Source: Neurospora crassa OR74A
Taxonomy: Eukaryota > Ascomycota > Sordariomycetes > Sordariales > Sordariaceae
Length of the DNA stretch: 64,000 nt
Assembly: GCF_000182925.2 (NCBI RefSeq)
Contig: NC_026507.1
Location: 930,001-994,000, forward strand
Direction: 5' to 3'
Shown here: piece by piece, positions 12,100-23,268 of the stretch
Position numbering within the stretch: position 1 is the stretch's first letter
Layout of the letters: each line of letters opens with the position of its first letter
The notes under the pieces: generated by a model
What the model saw: only the letters and a program-made list of their open reading frames with translations
Database searches by the model: none
What the model was told of the DNA's origin: nothing
Translations under genes and position numbers: made by a program

Positions 12100-13778
12100 G
12101 CGGGAGATGCTGCGATGCATGAAGCGTGAGGTGTTGGGGATACGTACACTAGATGATGGATTGGAGCGGAACTCTTCCCGAATACATTAGGCACCTTGGA
12201 GTGGCTTGTCCTTCAGTACCGGAGAGCTAGAAGATCTCTTATACGCCTCTGTCTTTGGTGTATCTTCGACACACTGGCTATCAAGTTCTGTTTCTTCTAG
12301 CTTTCAGTCCGGGCGCACCGGGATCAACTCAGGGGCACTAGTCGTGTTAGAGTCTAACGTGTCGATAGTGGTTTTCAACCTTTCTATACAACTTGATAGT
12401 TCTGGGATACAACAGCGGTATATGACATACATTCGAACTCGCTTATTAAGTAGTCAACGCTTTCGCCCATGGCGGGACCAGATGAGGCGGTGATCAGAGT
12501 TGGGAGTTGGTCTGCGTAGGAGATCTCAAGATGCTGATTTCAGTAGAGGTAATTGGTTGAATATTAGTAGACAGTATGACTTCCAGGGGTTGGTAGTTAC
12601 ATCAGCTTCGAGAGTCTCTTGGGTGGAAGACGACGTATGTGAAAGTTACATTATGAGAGCGGCGGCTCCCATGGACGCCACCGCCGAGCTTCCTGCGTCG
12701 TTATTCCCATTGAAGGGGTAACCCAATGTGTTAGCTGCCACGAAAGAAAGCTCAAGCACACTTAATTCAGGCCGTTCAACCATATCATTTCATGTTCAGT
12801 ACGTACCTAGGTACTCTAGCCAAAGAACCTCTCACTACTACATCTCTAACACCCTACCCTAACAGGCGCACCGAACCATGTCCGTCACTCATCTGCATCA
12901 TTCCCTTCTTAGTCTTTCTGCCTGTCCTGAATGAACATTCTGATAGACTCTTTTGTAACGATGCTGCCAGAAGCAGTCAACGAAAGACCCTTCGAGAACT
13001 ATGATTTCGATGCGCACCAGCACATATTCCGTCTACCTACCTTACCTACCTATCAAGGTTACTATGCCTCGTCGCGTTCAATCACTGTTGCATAGTTTTG
13101 TCTCTGTGTTGTTGAGGGTGGAAGATGAAGGAGAGCAGGAAGAAGGCAAATCTCCCCTCTTCATCTCCTTGGGATTAACAGGTGCGGGAGGAGAACACAG
13201 TAGATCACCCAGTTTCCGTAGTACACCTTGATATCGAATTTGAATTCCTGGACTTCGACTTCTCACGAACTCTCCGGATCATTTCACTGCTCCTTGGTTT
13301 TTTTTCTCAGTTTCTCGAATATGGTGGACTCATTACAAAGACCACTAGATCATGATCAAAGGTACAATACCTACCCTCCCTACCATATTTCGATATTTCA
13401 CCCAGACCATATCACACGCACGTTGTCACTGATGGAAATTTGAGACAGGTGACCTCAGAGGAGATTTGTGAGAGGTGAATGACGCGTCTTGTCGGATTGC
13501 ATATATCTTCGTGACCATTCGATATGAACCTTCTATCAGACAGAAGACGTCCAGCAAACAGTTCATCCCCTCATTCTATCATCGCTTCTTGGTATCTTGT
13601 AAAAGCCATGTTAGGTATTGCAACTCCCTTCTTCAACAAAAGAAGAAATGTCCTCAGGCTCAAATTCCTTCCCACCTGCACTATCGCAAGCTTGCTGCTC
13701 GGTGCCAAAACCGTCCTTTATCTCCCCTCTCTTCCGCTCCCCTCGCCTCTCCGCCTCTCCCCTCCGCTACCCGCCGGT
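12100..13778. other. Intergenic
   Basis: This gap is 1.7 kb between the dehydrogenase stop and the 3' end of the minus-strand gene at 13779. TACCTACC-type runs occur near 12797 and 13036. No open frame here has coding character. Confidence 0.5.
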
Positions 13779-14454
13779 CTACTGCCTAGACGAACCCCTA
13801 TAGCCTGGGTCCTCGGGCGAAGGAGCTGGTGAGCGGCGCTGGCCCTCTGGTGAGGGAGCCTGCGAGCGGCGCGGGCCCTCTGGTGAAGGAGCTCGCGAAC
13901 GGGCTCTGGTGGTCTCCCTGGCGGATGTGGCTATCATCAGGTTTAGGTCAGCTTCTACTGAGCAACAGTATATGATAACAAGGTAAAGACTCACAGCCGT
14001 TAGCCCTGTCTTGCGAGGGCCTGTTGCTCGCTTGGCCCAAAGACGACGGCAGTGGCCGGCTGTTAGCAGCCACCGCTGCCAGTGTGTTCAGCCTCGCCGA
14101 AGAAGTAGTAGGGCGGCCATTGGGGATGGTGCCCCTGGTGCTAGTGTTGGCGGCGCTGGTGGTGGTGGTGGTGGTGGTGGTGGGATTGGTGGTTTGCGGG
14201 TTGCTGCCACCCACAGCAACAGGGCCGAACGAAACCGGGCGCGAGCCGGGAAAGGGCTGCCAGTTGGACTGCCACTGAAGTGGCAGCGTCCCTGGCACGT
14301 TACCCGGGACGTTTCCCCAGAGGCCGAACTCGCCAAAGCCTGCTCTCAGAAGCATGAGAGCTTCTACGGCCTCTTGCTCTCTTTGTCTGCGGCGCTGTTG
14401 CGCGGCTTCGTAGAGCCTCTTGTGCGGGCAAGGTTTCTTGTGATGGCGAGTCAT
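13779..14454 (-). CDS. Unrecognised 203-residue protein with APSPEGxRRS repeats
   Basis: Exon 1 is 14454-13995 and exon 2 is 13930-13779. The 64-base intron has a GTGAGT donor, a GCTGAC branch-like site and a TAG acceptor, and it joins the frames exactly (T+CC, Ser). The start ATG sits in a good context (ACCAAGATGA). The N-terminus is basic and helical (KKPCPHKRLYEAAQQRRRQR), followed by a Gly/Pro-rich middle, an eight-Thr run coded by the GGT repeat near 14157-14186, and a C-terminus with three imperfect copies of APSPEGPRRSQ. I recognise no domain. Low-complexity sequence suggests a disordered, perhaps nuclear protein, but that is inference. Confidence 0.6.
13812..13907. repeat. 33-base tandem repeat, about three copies
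   Basis: GC-rich units built around CCCTCTGGTGA and GCGAGCGGCG recur every 33 bases. The period is a multiple of three, and the array codes for the APSPEG repeat of the minus-strand gene. Copy number may vary between strains. Confidence 0.7.
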
Positions 14455-15768
14455 CTTGGTTGGTTAGTGATGGTGATGGTCGCGGTGGTTGTGTTGTTGA
14501 TGGTGGTGGTGGTTGTTGTTGTGGTTGTGTTGTTGATGAGTGAGTATGGAGGGGTAAATTGAAGTTGGCTTGTTACGAAATCGTTATGTGCGAGCAGGGC
14601 GGTCTAAGATTGTTCTGCCTGGGGCGAGTAAAAGCCAGATGAGAAAGTGAAGGAAGGAGCAGGCAGACAGGACGATGTCGTCTAAGCGCGTACGGGTCGG
14701 ATTCATCTGAAGACTTGAGAGGGTTGTTACCTGACTACGGCCTTCCGCTCCTTCCTCCGATGACGACAAAACGGACTGAGTCAAAATGCTTTGTGAGGCG
14801 CCCGTTTGTATCAACAGGTACATGTGGACTTTGTTTCGTCACTCTGTCCTCCGCTCCTTCCTCTTTACTCACTTCCCCAGTATGCTGCCTGAACTTGTGG
14901 AGAAAGAGTCGTCCAGTCCAGTCTATCGATTATCGCGTGGAGCTGATACACATGCACATGTAGTGGAAAAGACGAAGCACAAACAGAAAGTAGCAGGAAC
15001 TGGGGTTTATGTACGGAATGCAAGAACAAATGGAATCACGACGAACCATTGAAGGGACATGTCCAGTTTTATATTTTCGTGGAGATGTTGTTTCACGTCT
15101 AGCAACGCGAAGGAGTGACAGGCAATAAGCAATGGTAAACATGGCAGCTTTTTTCAACCTCTGCCACTTTCGTTTTCCCTCAAACCTTTTGTCCTAAACG
15201 TTGTCGATACATCCAGCACCTTTCTTTTCTCGTGCTTGGCCATTGACTTCTGGGAGTTCGAAGACACTGCCCACTTCTTGAACCAATCTTCTTGCCAAAA
15301 GCCAATAATAAATCTGGTATCCAAGAATATAAATATTGTCGTCAAATGTCCTTCTCTTCTTGTATGTGTTATTCTTGAGCTACCACTCGCTTCTTTGATT
15401 GATCTCTTTGTATGACTGCCGTGTTTACATCTCCTTCACTTTGAACTTCAAGGCAAAGAGCCTCTTCTGATGGTGTCATGACCCGTGCAGTGCAAACACT
15501 CAACATGTTGAACCATACTGCAAGGAAGCGATCACGGAGAGCAACGTAGTGGTGGTGAATGTCTTGATTGATTGAGAAAGAGAGAAAGAAGAAGAAGGAG
15601 GATGAGATCCGTCTTATAAACAGGGTAGCCATGTGTGGATCGTATCCACCAATGCCAGGAGAATGCCAAGAACTGGTGATGGCTTCAACACAACAAACGC
15701 TTTTCCATTGCTAAGCAAACAATGTTTAGTGACTTGCGTTGTCTTCAACCTTCACCAACTTGAGTTCG
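14455..15768. other. Intergenic
   Basis: This spacer lies upstream of the 203-residue gene. It starts with GGT/GTT-rich sequence near 14470-14545. Small open frames on both strands have no recognisable product. Confidence 0.45.
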
Positions 15769-16591
15769 TCATGACCTGGTATGCTTCTCCTTCATGTCTG
15801 ACAGCTCTTCCTCACCCTTCTTCAACTCTTCAACCGCCCCCTCCAAGTTTTGGACCTTCCTATCTACCTTCTCATTCAAGAGATAAACCCTCTCGTCCAA
15901 ACCCGAAGCCAACTCCAGATGGCTCCTCTCTAGGTCAGCAATCCTCCTCGTCATCTGCTGCCTGGCAAACTCATTCTGCTGGACCGTATATTCCAGGTTG
16001 ACGACATGCTCCTTCAACATCTGCATATCATTGCGCAGGCCGTCGTGCTTCTCGAGGTGATCATTCAGCTTCACCAAAAGTCTCTCCCGCTCCCTGTACC
16101 TCTCACAGGCAAGCTCCCGGTACACTCTGATCTTGTCTTCCTCTGAGTTGTTGGACAGCAAATACTTCTCCCAGGCTTCGAGCGGCTCGGCGCAGGTTTC
16201 GGCCTTGGCAAGCTCCTTGTGGAAACCGTAGCGCACATGGCCAGGCATCTTTTGCCATGCGACCTCACGATTAGTGTCAAAGTTTAGGAGAGCATTCTTC
16301 AGGCGCGCTCTTCGTGCAACAGTGTCGGGAGGGATCTGGACAGGGCCGTGGGCAATGGGACCGAATTCCACGGCTGGCACATTGTTGTTGTGTGCCGTAC
16401 CCATGACCCGAAACTGAAGCTGCGTGGGTTGGTTTTGGACCTGACGGCTGGCTTGGTCAAATGTGACGTTCATGTTGGGCATGTCGATATTGAAGCACTT
16501 TTTGTTACCTGGTCAGTAAGCCCCTCTCTGACGACGCATAACATCAGAAGTTAACACGTACCTCCTCACCGTTTCCCAGATGACCATTCAT
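15769..16591 (-). CDS. Unrecognised coiled-coil protein
   Basis: I model exon 1 as 16591-16570 (22 bases) and exon 2 as 16508-15769. The 61-base intron (GTGAGG...CCAG) gives 253 residues beginning MNGHLGNGNKKCFNID. If exon 1 is wrong, an in-frame ATG at 16482 gives 237 residues. The C-terminal half is strongly charged and heptad-like (about residues 140-250, including LLVKLNDHLEKHDGLRNDM and LEYTVQQNEFARQQMTRRI), which indicates a long coiled coil. The middle carries a helical segment with YGFHKELAKAETC. There is no signal peptide or membrane segment. No family is recognised; a structural or scaffold role is only inference from the coiled coil. Confidence 0.6.
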
Positions 16592-17350
16592 GTTGTAAGA
16601 GTGCTCTATATATACTTTGCTTGTTGTATGAATATAAAGCAGTCGCTAGTATAGCTCGCTGATTTTGGTGCTTCTGAAATGCTTCTCGCAGGTAAGAAGG
16701 AAATGTCGCGTAGGTTCAGCAAGCTTTGAGCTTGAACATCAAGTGATTTGAGAAGTTGGTGTAAAGATCTGTATTGTTGAGGAAGAAATGTGGGACATCA
16801 CCAGTGAATGGTTGCCATGTGCAACTCGGTTTTCAGCGTTGCTCACGATTGATGGGTAGAGGAGAAGGGAGTGGGTTGGTTGATCAGGCTAACTAACGGT
16901 TTCTGACCGTGACCACTGGTTAAATACTACTGCAGCAAAGCCCACCAAGATCCTCAAGCCCTATTGCAATGCTCCTGGTTCAATGCATGTTGCTGTGGAG
17001 TTAAGATGTCGAGACAAACATCCGAACTGATGCTCTTATTGGGTAGAGAACATCTGCAAAGAATTCCCGACAACGTGCTCGGTCTATCTTCGATCGATCG
17101 ATCCCATACTGGTAGATTGCAGATCTGTCTGCTTGACCCTTTTACATGGACATTGTTGTCGTGAGATCGTGCGATGTTGCAATACATGTAAAGGGCTGAT
17201 GAAACATTTCCCTAGAACCTCCATTATTGCACGTGGACAGTAGACACCTGCGTATGAATTGGGTTGCCAGAATCAGGGAGGAAAACATAGTTGTATCTAT
17301 CTTCAGAGAATCGATACCCAATATCCGAAACGGAAAACCTTCAAAGTGTC
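16592..17350. other. Intergenic
   Basis: This spacer lies between the coiled-coil gene and the inverted-repeat element cluster. I see no gene or repeat in it. Confidence 0.5.
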
Positions 17351-17435
17351 TAAAGGCGCGTTCGTTACCGCGGTATAAAGTTAGGAGATACCTATTCAGA
17401 TTTGCAGGGATCGGATCGCGGTAAGCTTACTTCTG

Positions 17436-17492
17436 TACTGCTGTTCGCGTTCGGTATACTAGAAAACGAGTATTAACGAACGCAACGCAGTA
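17436..17492. repeat. Hairpin inverted repeat inside the outer element
   Basis: The arm TACTGCTGTTCGCGTTCG (17436-17453) pairs with CGAACGCAACGCAGTA (17477-17492), allowing two one-base gaps, around a loop of about 23 bases. The right arm abuts the inner MITE. It may be an internal palindrome of the outer element or the remains of another small insertion. Confidence 0.5.
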
Positions 17493-17703
17493 CCGTAGTG
17501 ACTCGGGGCACTGGGTTTTAGGGTTCCCTGGAAGTCAAGCATAGAGGTAATCTGTACACTTCCAGTTGAGGCACCTCTACCTAGTATTGCATACCTCTAT
17601 GCTCGAATTCTCTACCAAAACCCAAACCCTAAGGCATCTAACACATAGATTCTGCCAGTTAGACCTTGGAACCTAAGACCAAGTGCCTCGAGTCACTACG
17701 GTA
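17491..17703. mobile_element. MITE copy 1 (213 bases)
   Basis: The terminal inverted repeats are almost perfect: TACCGTAGTGACTCGGGGCA at the left and its reverse complement TGCCTCGAGTCACTACGGTA at the right, one mismatch in 20. The terminal TA pair may be the target duplication. The body is shared with the copy at 18648-18837 (CTGGGTTTTAGG, CTCGAATTCTCTACCAAAAC, CATCTAACACATAGATTCTG). It is non-coding. It lies inside the outer inverted-repeat element, so it is the younger insertion. Confidence 0.8.
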
Positions 17704-17831
17704 AGAGTAGTGGTTAAAGGATCTTGGCGTGCCTTACTGCTGCCTTAACGTTGCAGGAGTGCAGCTGTATACCCTGCACGGTAATGCAATGGTTAAGGTC
17801 AAACCCTTAACGCGGTAACGAACACGGCCTA

Positions 17832-18389
17832 AGAGCAAGCTGAATGCAGAGTTAGTGGCAAGCCCTCAACGTAGAGTTAAGCAATCACGAGGTACAATGG
17901 AAGTTGTAAGGCAAGCCTGGTGGAAAACATGACAGCAAGGTGAACGAAGGAGATATAAGTATACTTGTTGGAGACGAAGTTTGAGTCCTCATGTGAAAAG
18001 CACAATTGCTGCGCGTTGTTTCGTTAGAATGCTGAATGCTCCCTCCTGCAGATGGGGCAAAAGGGGGAAAGGCGCTCGCTCCTTCTATACCTAGTTACAA
18101 GGCAAAAGGACAAGAGTAAGTCCTCTATTGACGCCTTTTTCTTCTTGCAAACCTAACAAGAGGAAATGCAGAGCATCTGGTAGATAGAGAAACTGAAGGA
18201 AGTGAATGGGGTGGGCTAAGGACTAATCGCATACACGGGAAGGCAATGTCCCAACCCACGTCGAGCAAGTAAAAGAAGTGAGATCTTGAAGCTGAGCTAC
18301 ATTGGGAAAAAAGAACAAGAAGAAGAAAAAACTGGAGTTGGGAGTTGTGCTTTTCAGGTTAAGAAAAAGTCCAAAAAAGATATTTGAGA
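17832..18389. other. Spacer between the MITE cluster and the tRNA gene
   Basis: I see no gene here. The last bases hold the Pol III terminator of the tRNA gene. Confidence 0.5.
18373..18378 (-). terminator. Pol III terminator of the tRNA-Glu gene
   Basis: A run of six T on the minus strand begins 12 bases after the tRNA 3' end, as expected for RNA polymerase III termination. Confidence 0.7.
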
Positions 18390-18481
18390 CTCGGATACCG
18401 GGAGTCGAACCCGGGGCTGTTGAGAGAGCAGTCACTCCTGAGAAGTGAGAGTCAACGATGTTACCGCTACACCATACCCGA
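18390..18481 (-). tRNA. tRNA-Glu (CTC anticodon) with an intron
   Basis: Read on the minus strand, the seven-base acceptor TCGGGTA pairs with TATCCGA and a G discriminator follows. The T arm is CCGGG-TTCGACT-CCCGG. The anticodon stem GTTGA/TCAAC encloses the loop CTCTCA(intron)C, which puts CTC at positions 34-36. The intron of about 21 bases begins one base after the anticodon, the canonical eukaryotic position. The A box (GGTGTAGCGG) and B box (GGTTCGACTCC) are intact, so the gene should be functional. A MITE copy sits 166 bases upstream of its 5' end. Confidence 0.92.
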
Positions 18482-18647
18482 TTGAACTGGTATGGTCCGA
18501 TTTGTTGAAAGTGAGAGAGCAAAGCAGGCACTATAATCTCGAAACTGCTGTCAATGGAATCGTCCCCGGTTTCCAAGCTGAGCCGGAAAGGTTGGAGATG
18601 CGGGTTCAGGAATAGTTCATGCAATTGTTGCATCTGTCATTTGGACC

Positions 18648-18837
18648 TACCGAATTGACTCGGGGCACTGGGTTTTAGGTTCCCTGGAAATCAAGCATAA
18701 TCTGTACACTTGACGCACCTCTAGTATTGCATATGCTCGAATTCTCTACCAAAACCGAAACCCTAAGGCATCTAACACATAGATTCTGCCAGTTAGGCCC
18801 TGGAAGTTAAAAATCAACGCCCCGAGTCTATACGGTA
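18648..18837. mobile_element. MITE copy 2 (190 bases)
   Basis: This is the same family and orientation as the copy at 17491-17703. Its ends are TACCGAATTGACTCGGGGC and the inverse GCCCCGAGTCTATACGGTA, with a few mismatches in the outer bases. It is about 23 bases shorter because it lacks several short segments present in copy 1. It is non-coding. It lies immediately upstream (5') of the tRNA-Glu gene, where an insertion could affect transcription or simply reflect target preference. Confidence 0.8.
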
Positions 18838-19766
18838 TTTGGTGTTTCGTCTGTGACTCGGTATCAAGCAGCGTGAAGTAAACAAGAAACGATTGCCTGG
18901 CATGTGGCCACTTGAGTGGATGAGAAGCAACGAGTCATCGTAGCCTCTCCGCTAGCAAGCATCTCTTTGTGTGCAGCAGCTTGAGGGCATGTACATGAAG
19001 TAAGTCATGGACGTGATCACCAGTGACACGGAGCCATCGAGCCTCATGGTGCGTTATGCCATACAGCCCTGGAACAGACATCTGCTGGGTCCGATATCGA
19101 TAGGCCTGCGTATGACTGACGACCATGGACGGAGCGAATACCATCAGATTGAAGCCGTTAGAGTCTCTTTTCTATCGTCAAGGTATCATGGCGAGTATCG
19201 TTAGGCCAATGTCGTCGTCGAGAAATTGACGTTCTTAACGTTACTTTTGGCGTTTGGAGTGGGGGCATCCTGGGAGTTTGTCAACGCCAATCAAATGCTA
19301 TTAATTCAGCCACAGCCCCTGTCCGCCAATCTGGAGGGTGGAATTCCGGTTGTTGGTTTCGGTCGCCGGCCGCTAGGACCGTCACGGTGGGAGTGGAACT
19401 GTCCGGTGATTGTCAGTGGTCCAGGTCTTGACCGGGCCGGGTTCAGCTGCTAGCTGCGGCTGCAGAAGGAAGGATTGCAAACGGTCTCCAAGTCTGTGGG
19501 ATGTCATCTTCATCGCGGGTCTGCTTCAGTTTCGTATTTGCAGTTTCGAACGTCATAGCGGTCTGTCCGCCATGCACCTAGCTGGTGGTCACTAGATACC
19601 CGGCTAACAGCAGAACGCTGTAGACACTGTGTCGCAGGGTGCTCGATTGCGATAGTGCGCTAACTTGCGCCCACTGCATCACGCAGGCAGGGCAGTCAGC
19701 GCAGTTACAAAACTCGCAGACGTCCTCTCATAAGAAAATTTCACTGCAAGCGCGCGCGCCTTCATC
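18838..19766. other. Intergenic, upstream of the zinc-finger gene
   Basis: No gene is visible in this 0.9 kb. It should contain the promoter and leader of the C2H2 gene. Confidence 0.5.
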
Positions 19767-22639
19767 ATGAGTGAACCAGACGCAGAATCGTCGCCCAAGT
19801 CTTCGGAGCCTCAAGACGAGGGCGCTCATAGCAGTTCATCAAATGACACACGTCCTCCGTCACCGATCGCGTCGCCATCAGAGGCACCGCCGGCAGACAC
19901 CGTCCCGTCGTCAACAAATGGCGTAACCACGCCCGTAGCCGCCGCCAGCGGTGTGCCGCCGTCACCCTCTCCGGCTCCTGTCAGTCCGGCCGCTGCCACA
20001 ACTGGTCCTCCACCAGATCCAATCTCTGCGAAAAGTCCCGGCTCCGATGATTCCAACTCTTCGGATTGGGTCACAACCGATTCATCGCCGAGTCCAAACT
20101 CCACAAGCAGTCCCGGTCCCGATCTTGGTCCTTCTTCAGACCCAACGTCCGGTCACGAACCAGGAGAAGAACAACAGCAACAACAAGATGGACAGTCACA
20201 GTCGTCATCGCCGCGGCCAGATTCCTCCGAGACCGTCGACGCCAGCTCTCATGCCAAGCAGCTACCTCCCCTTCCCTCCCCAATCCCACCAGCCCCACAT
20301 CACGGCGATCAGCCCGGGTCCGGCCCGTCCCACCCACACCATTCGCATCCACATCCACCACCACCGCCTCCTCCTCCTACCGGTGCTCCGAGCGACGTAG
20401 TACCGCCACATGGCATCTTATTCCCTCCAACACCAGGCGGGCCACCCCCCGGCACTGGGCTCTACATCCTCACCTCCGCACCTCATCCCTACCCAAACCC
20501 TCCGATCCCGGTCTATCCTCCACCTCAGGCCTATCCCGCGCCTCAGCCCTATCCTGCTCCTCAACCTCATCCCGGTCCCCATCCTCATCCCGCTCATCAT
20601 CCCCCATCAGCACCACTAGCTCCTGGTCTCCAAGTCCATGCCACCCCCGAAGCTCAAGCCGAAGCCCAATACAAGCAGATTTACAGATCACAATACAGTC
20701 AAGCCCACCCCAATCATCGTCCGCCACCCGTCTATTACCAGGCACCGCCACCACTGCCGCCACCACCACCACCATTCATCTCATCATCAGGACAAGTTCC
20801 CGGATCTGACGCCCCCTTTGGTTTCTACCGCTCGCCAGGCAAGGACCCGAAAGAACCGCCGAAGCCAAAGTTCTACCCGCCTTCTTCCAAACCGCTGTTC
20901 CAGATACAGACGGGGAAGGCAACCAACTCGAAATCGTCCAAACGAAACGGGGTGCAATGGTACGCGTTGGTTCAAGGCAGAAGTGGAGGAGAGGGACAGC
21001 AGCAGCAGCAGCAGCAACAGCAACAGCAACGAAATCAACAACAGCAACGCCAAGTACAACCAGCCAAGGTCATCTACCAGGAACCCCCACCTCGACCAAG
21101 GCAACTCCAACAACTCCCACCATCAGCTCCATTACCACCCCATCTCCGAGCCCAAGCCGAAGCCGAAGCGGCAGCCCGATACAAGGAGATATATGGACCA
21201 CGTTACTCCCAGTCCGCAGTCCTGAACCGAGCCCAAGCCTACGTCCAAGCCCAAGGCCAAGCCCAGCAGAACCAGATGTACAGACCAATACCGGCACAGC
21301 AGCAACACGCCCAAGGCCATCCAGCGCAAGTCCCGGCACCAGGCCAAGACCCGACCCGCCAAATCTACGGACCGCAACATGGCCAAGGCGCAGGCTATGG
21401 CGGACCAGGGGTGCCGAGCGAGCATCGCCCCTACCGGTGTGACGTCTCGAATTGCCCGCTAAGTTTTGCTCGGAGTCATGATTTGAGGAGGCACATGTTG
21501 GTGCATTTCCCAGAAAAGCCGTTTGCTTGTGAGAGCTGTGGGAAGAGGTTTGGAAGGCAGGATGCGCTTAAGGTCAGTTTGAGTTCTTTTTTCTTCTTGT
21601 TTTCGATTGACTTGGGAGGGAAAGCAGGGAATGACTGGATGATCGTGTTGGAGGGTCAATTCAGGAGAAGCATGGTATGACAGGAGGAATATCTGATTGG
21701 CGGTGTGAGTGGTTCTAGCAGTCGAGGAAGGGAACTAAAGGGAAATGATGACGTGAGAGCAAAGAGGAGAGGGCAACAGGAAGGTACCAAGGAGAGATAC
21801 AGAGACCAGAAAAGAATGAAAACGGAAGGCAGGACAGGGGAAAGAAGGAAGCAAGAATAAGGAAAAGGGGAAGAACGAACGGGGCATCTGCTAACAACCA
21901 AAAACAGAGACACATTTTACAAACAACAAGAGGCTGCGGCACCAACAACCCGATCGAGATTGGCTCAAGTCTATCTCCGTCCCAGATTTCAACACCAGAG
22001 TCAGGAGCCGCGAGAGACGCCGACGCCAACCATGACACCCACAATACCCCGTCAGCAAACAGAAATGGCAGTACCAACAGGGCAAGATCACCATCGGTAT
22101 TAAGTGACACGGAGCGGAATCGCGGACAAAATCATCAACGGAAACGCAAACGAAATCACGAAGGAGGAGAAGACGGCACAGACACCGACGACGATTACGA
22201 ACCATCCGCACGTGCAAGTCAAAGTCCAAGTCCGAATCCAACTCAGCAGGGTCCAAGTCAAAGTCGAGGTCGGGGGGAGGAAAGCCAGACGCAAAGTCAA
22301 AGCGAGAATCCAGTGAGTCAAAGGCAAATGAAAAGCCCGAGTTATCACAAACAACGTCAAAAAGAACTCCAAAGTCGATGGGTTATTGGCACGTCGCGCG
22401 CAAGTCACGGTACGGCGGCAGTCCCCGAAGCCAGTAAAGACACCGCTTCAGCAGCGGGGACAAGGGCAGAGACAGTGGCAAGAGTAGAGGCAGTCGAGGC
22501 CGGAGGGGAGAAAACGGCTCGGGGGGCATCATCGTCAAAGCCATCATCACCACCCGTAACGCACGCCGGAACGGAGCCGCCTGATCCGGCGATGGTCAAG
22601 GTGTTCAAGTCCTTTGTGTCTCAGATACAAAATTCGTAA
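19767..22639 (+). CDS. C2H2 zinc-finger protein with Pro/Gln-rich N-terminus
   Basis: Exons 19767-21572 and 21908-22639 join in frame across a 335-base intron (GTCAGT...AACAG), giving 845 residues. The first 550 residues are low complexity: Ser/Pro stretches, repeats of YPxPQPYPAPQP type (near 20510-20600), and a Gln run from repeated CAG/CAA (near residue 410). Finger 1, YRCDVSNCPLSFARSHDLRRH, is about residues 555-579. Finger 2, FACESCGKRFGRQDALK, is completed by the second exon with RHILQTTRGC, so its last ligand is Cys after an unusually long spacer. Such paired fingers with a Cys-ended second finger are common in fungal regulators. The C-terminal part is rich in Ser, Gln and basic residues (HQRKRKRNH). 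It is likely a nuclear transcription factor, and targets are unknown. Confidence 0.8.
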
Positions 22640-23268
22640 AACATGCAGATACAAATACGGCAGAGGTGCGTGGATGAACGCTTTAGCAACGGAATTACAA
22701 CAAGGAACTCTGTTATGCGGTTTACCATCACGCATGTAGATGAAAACCTGAGATTGCATTGCAGTGGGCAAGTCATACGCGAAGGAAAGAAATAGCTCAC
22801 ATGCGACTGAACATAGACATGCACTCGAGCTTACATCCGAGCAATGACGCCTCGTCGAGTGGAGCAGAGGAGCACCGCGAAAAGGGAGGTGACACCAGTC
22901 TTGATGTGACCTACCTGTACTTGCGCTTCACGAACCAAAGCAGGCGGGAATAGCAAAATGATGATGATGCAAAAACTGCAAATGCATTCGAAACCTGATG
23001 CTAGGTGACGACTGACTGCCCGCACATCCCTATCCATCCCAATCCTCCAGATAATAACCCGATTCCTCAGTACCCCGATGCATCCTTCCCGTGCATGAAC
23101 CATCATGCAGACTCATAACCGCTGCAGGACATCACGACTCAGGAACACGGACTAAGAAAAAGGCCTTGCCTTTGATTGGAATGCCGTATCATCTTCAATC
23201 ATTTTAACCTCCACACTGCAACTTCAATCCTTTGACAGTGTCCTAGACACTCCGTCATAGTCATCCCC
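22640..23268. other. Intergenic between convergent genes
   Basis: This 630-base spacer holds the 3' ends of the zinc-finger and esterase genes. I see no feature in it. Confidence 0.5.

Larger units (their letters stand above)
17351..17831. mobile_element. Outer MITE-like element, interrupted by a second MITE
   Basis: The ends are inverted repeats: AAGGCGCGTTCGTTACCGCG (17353-17372) against CGCGGTAACGAACACGGCC (17811-17829), with three mismatches or so. A TA at each edge looks like a Tc1/mariner-type target duplication. Without the 213-base inner element it would be about 268 bases. It codes for nothing, so any transposase would have come from elsewhere. The nesting shows that this element arrived before the inner one. 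Its family name is not known to me. Confidence 0.65.
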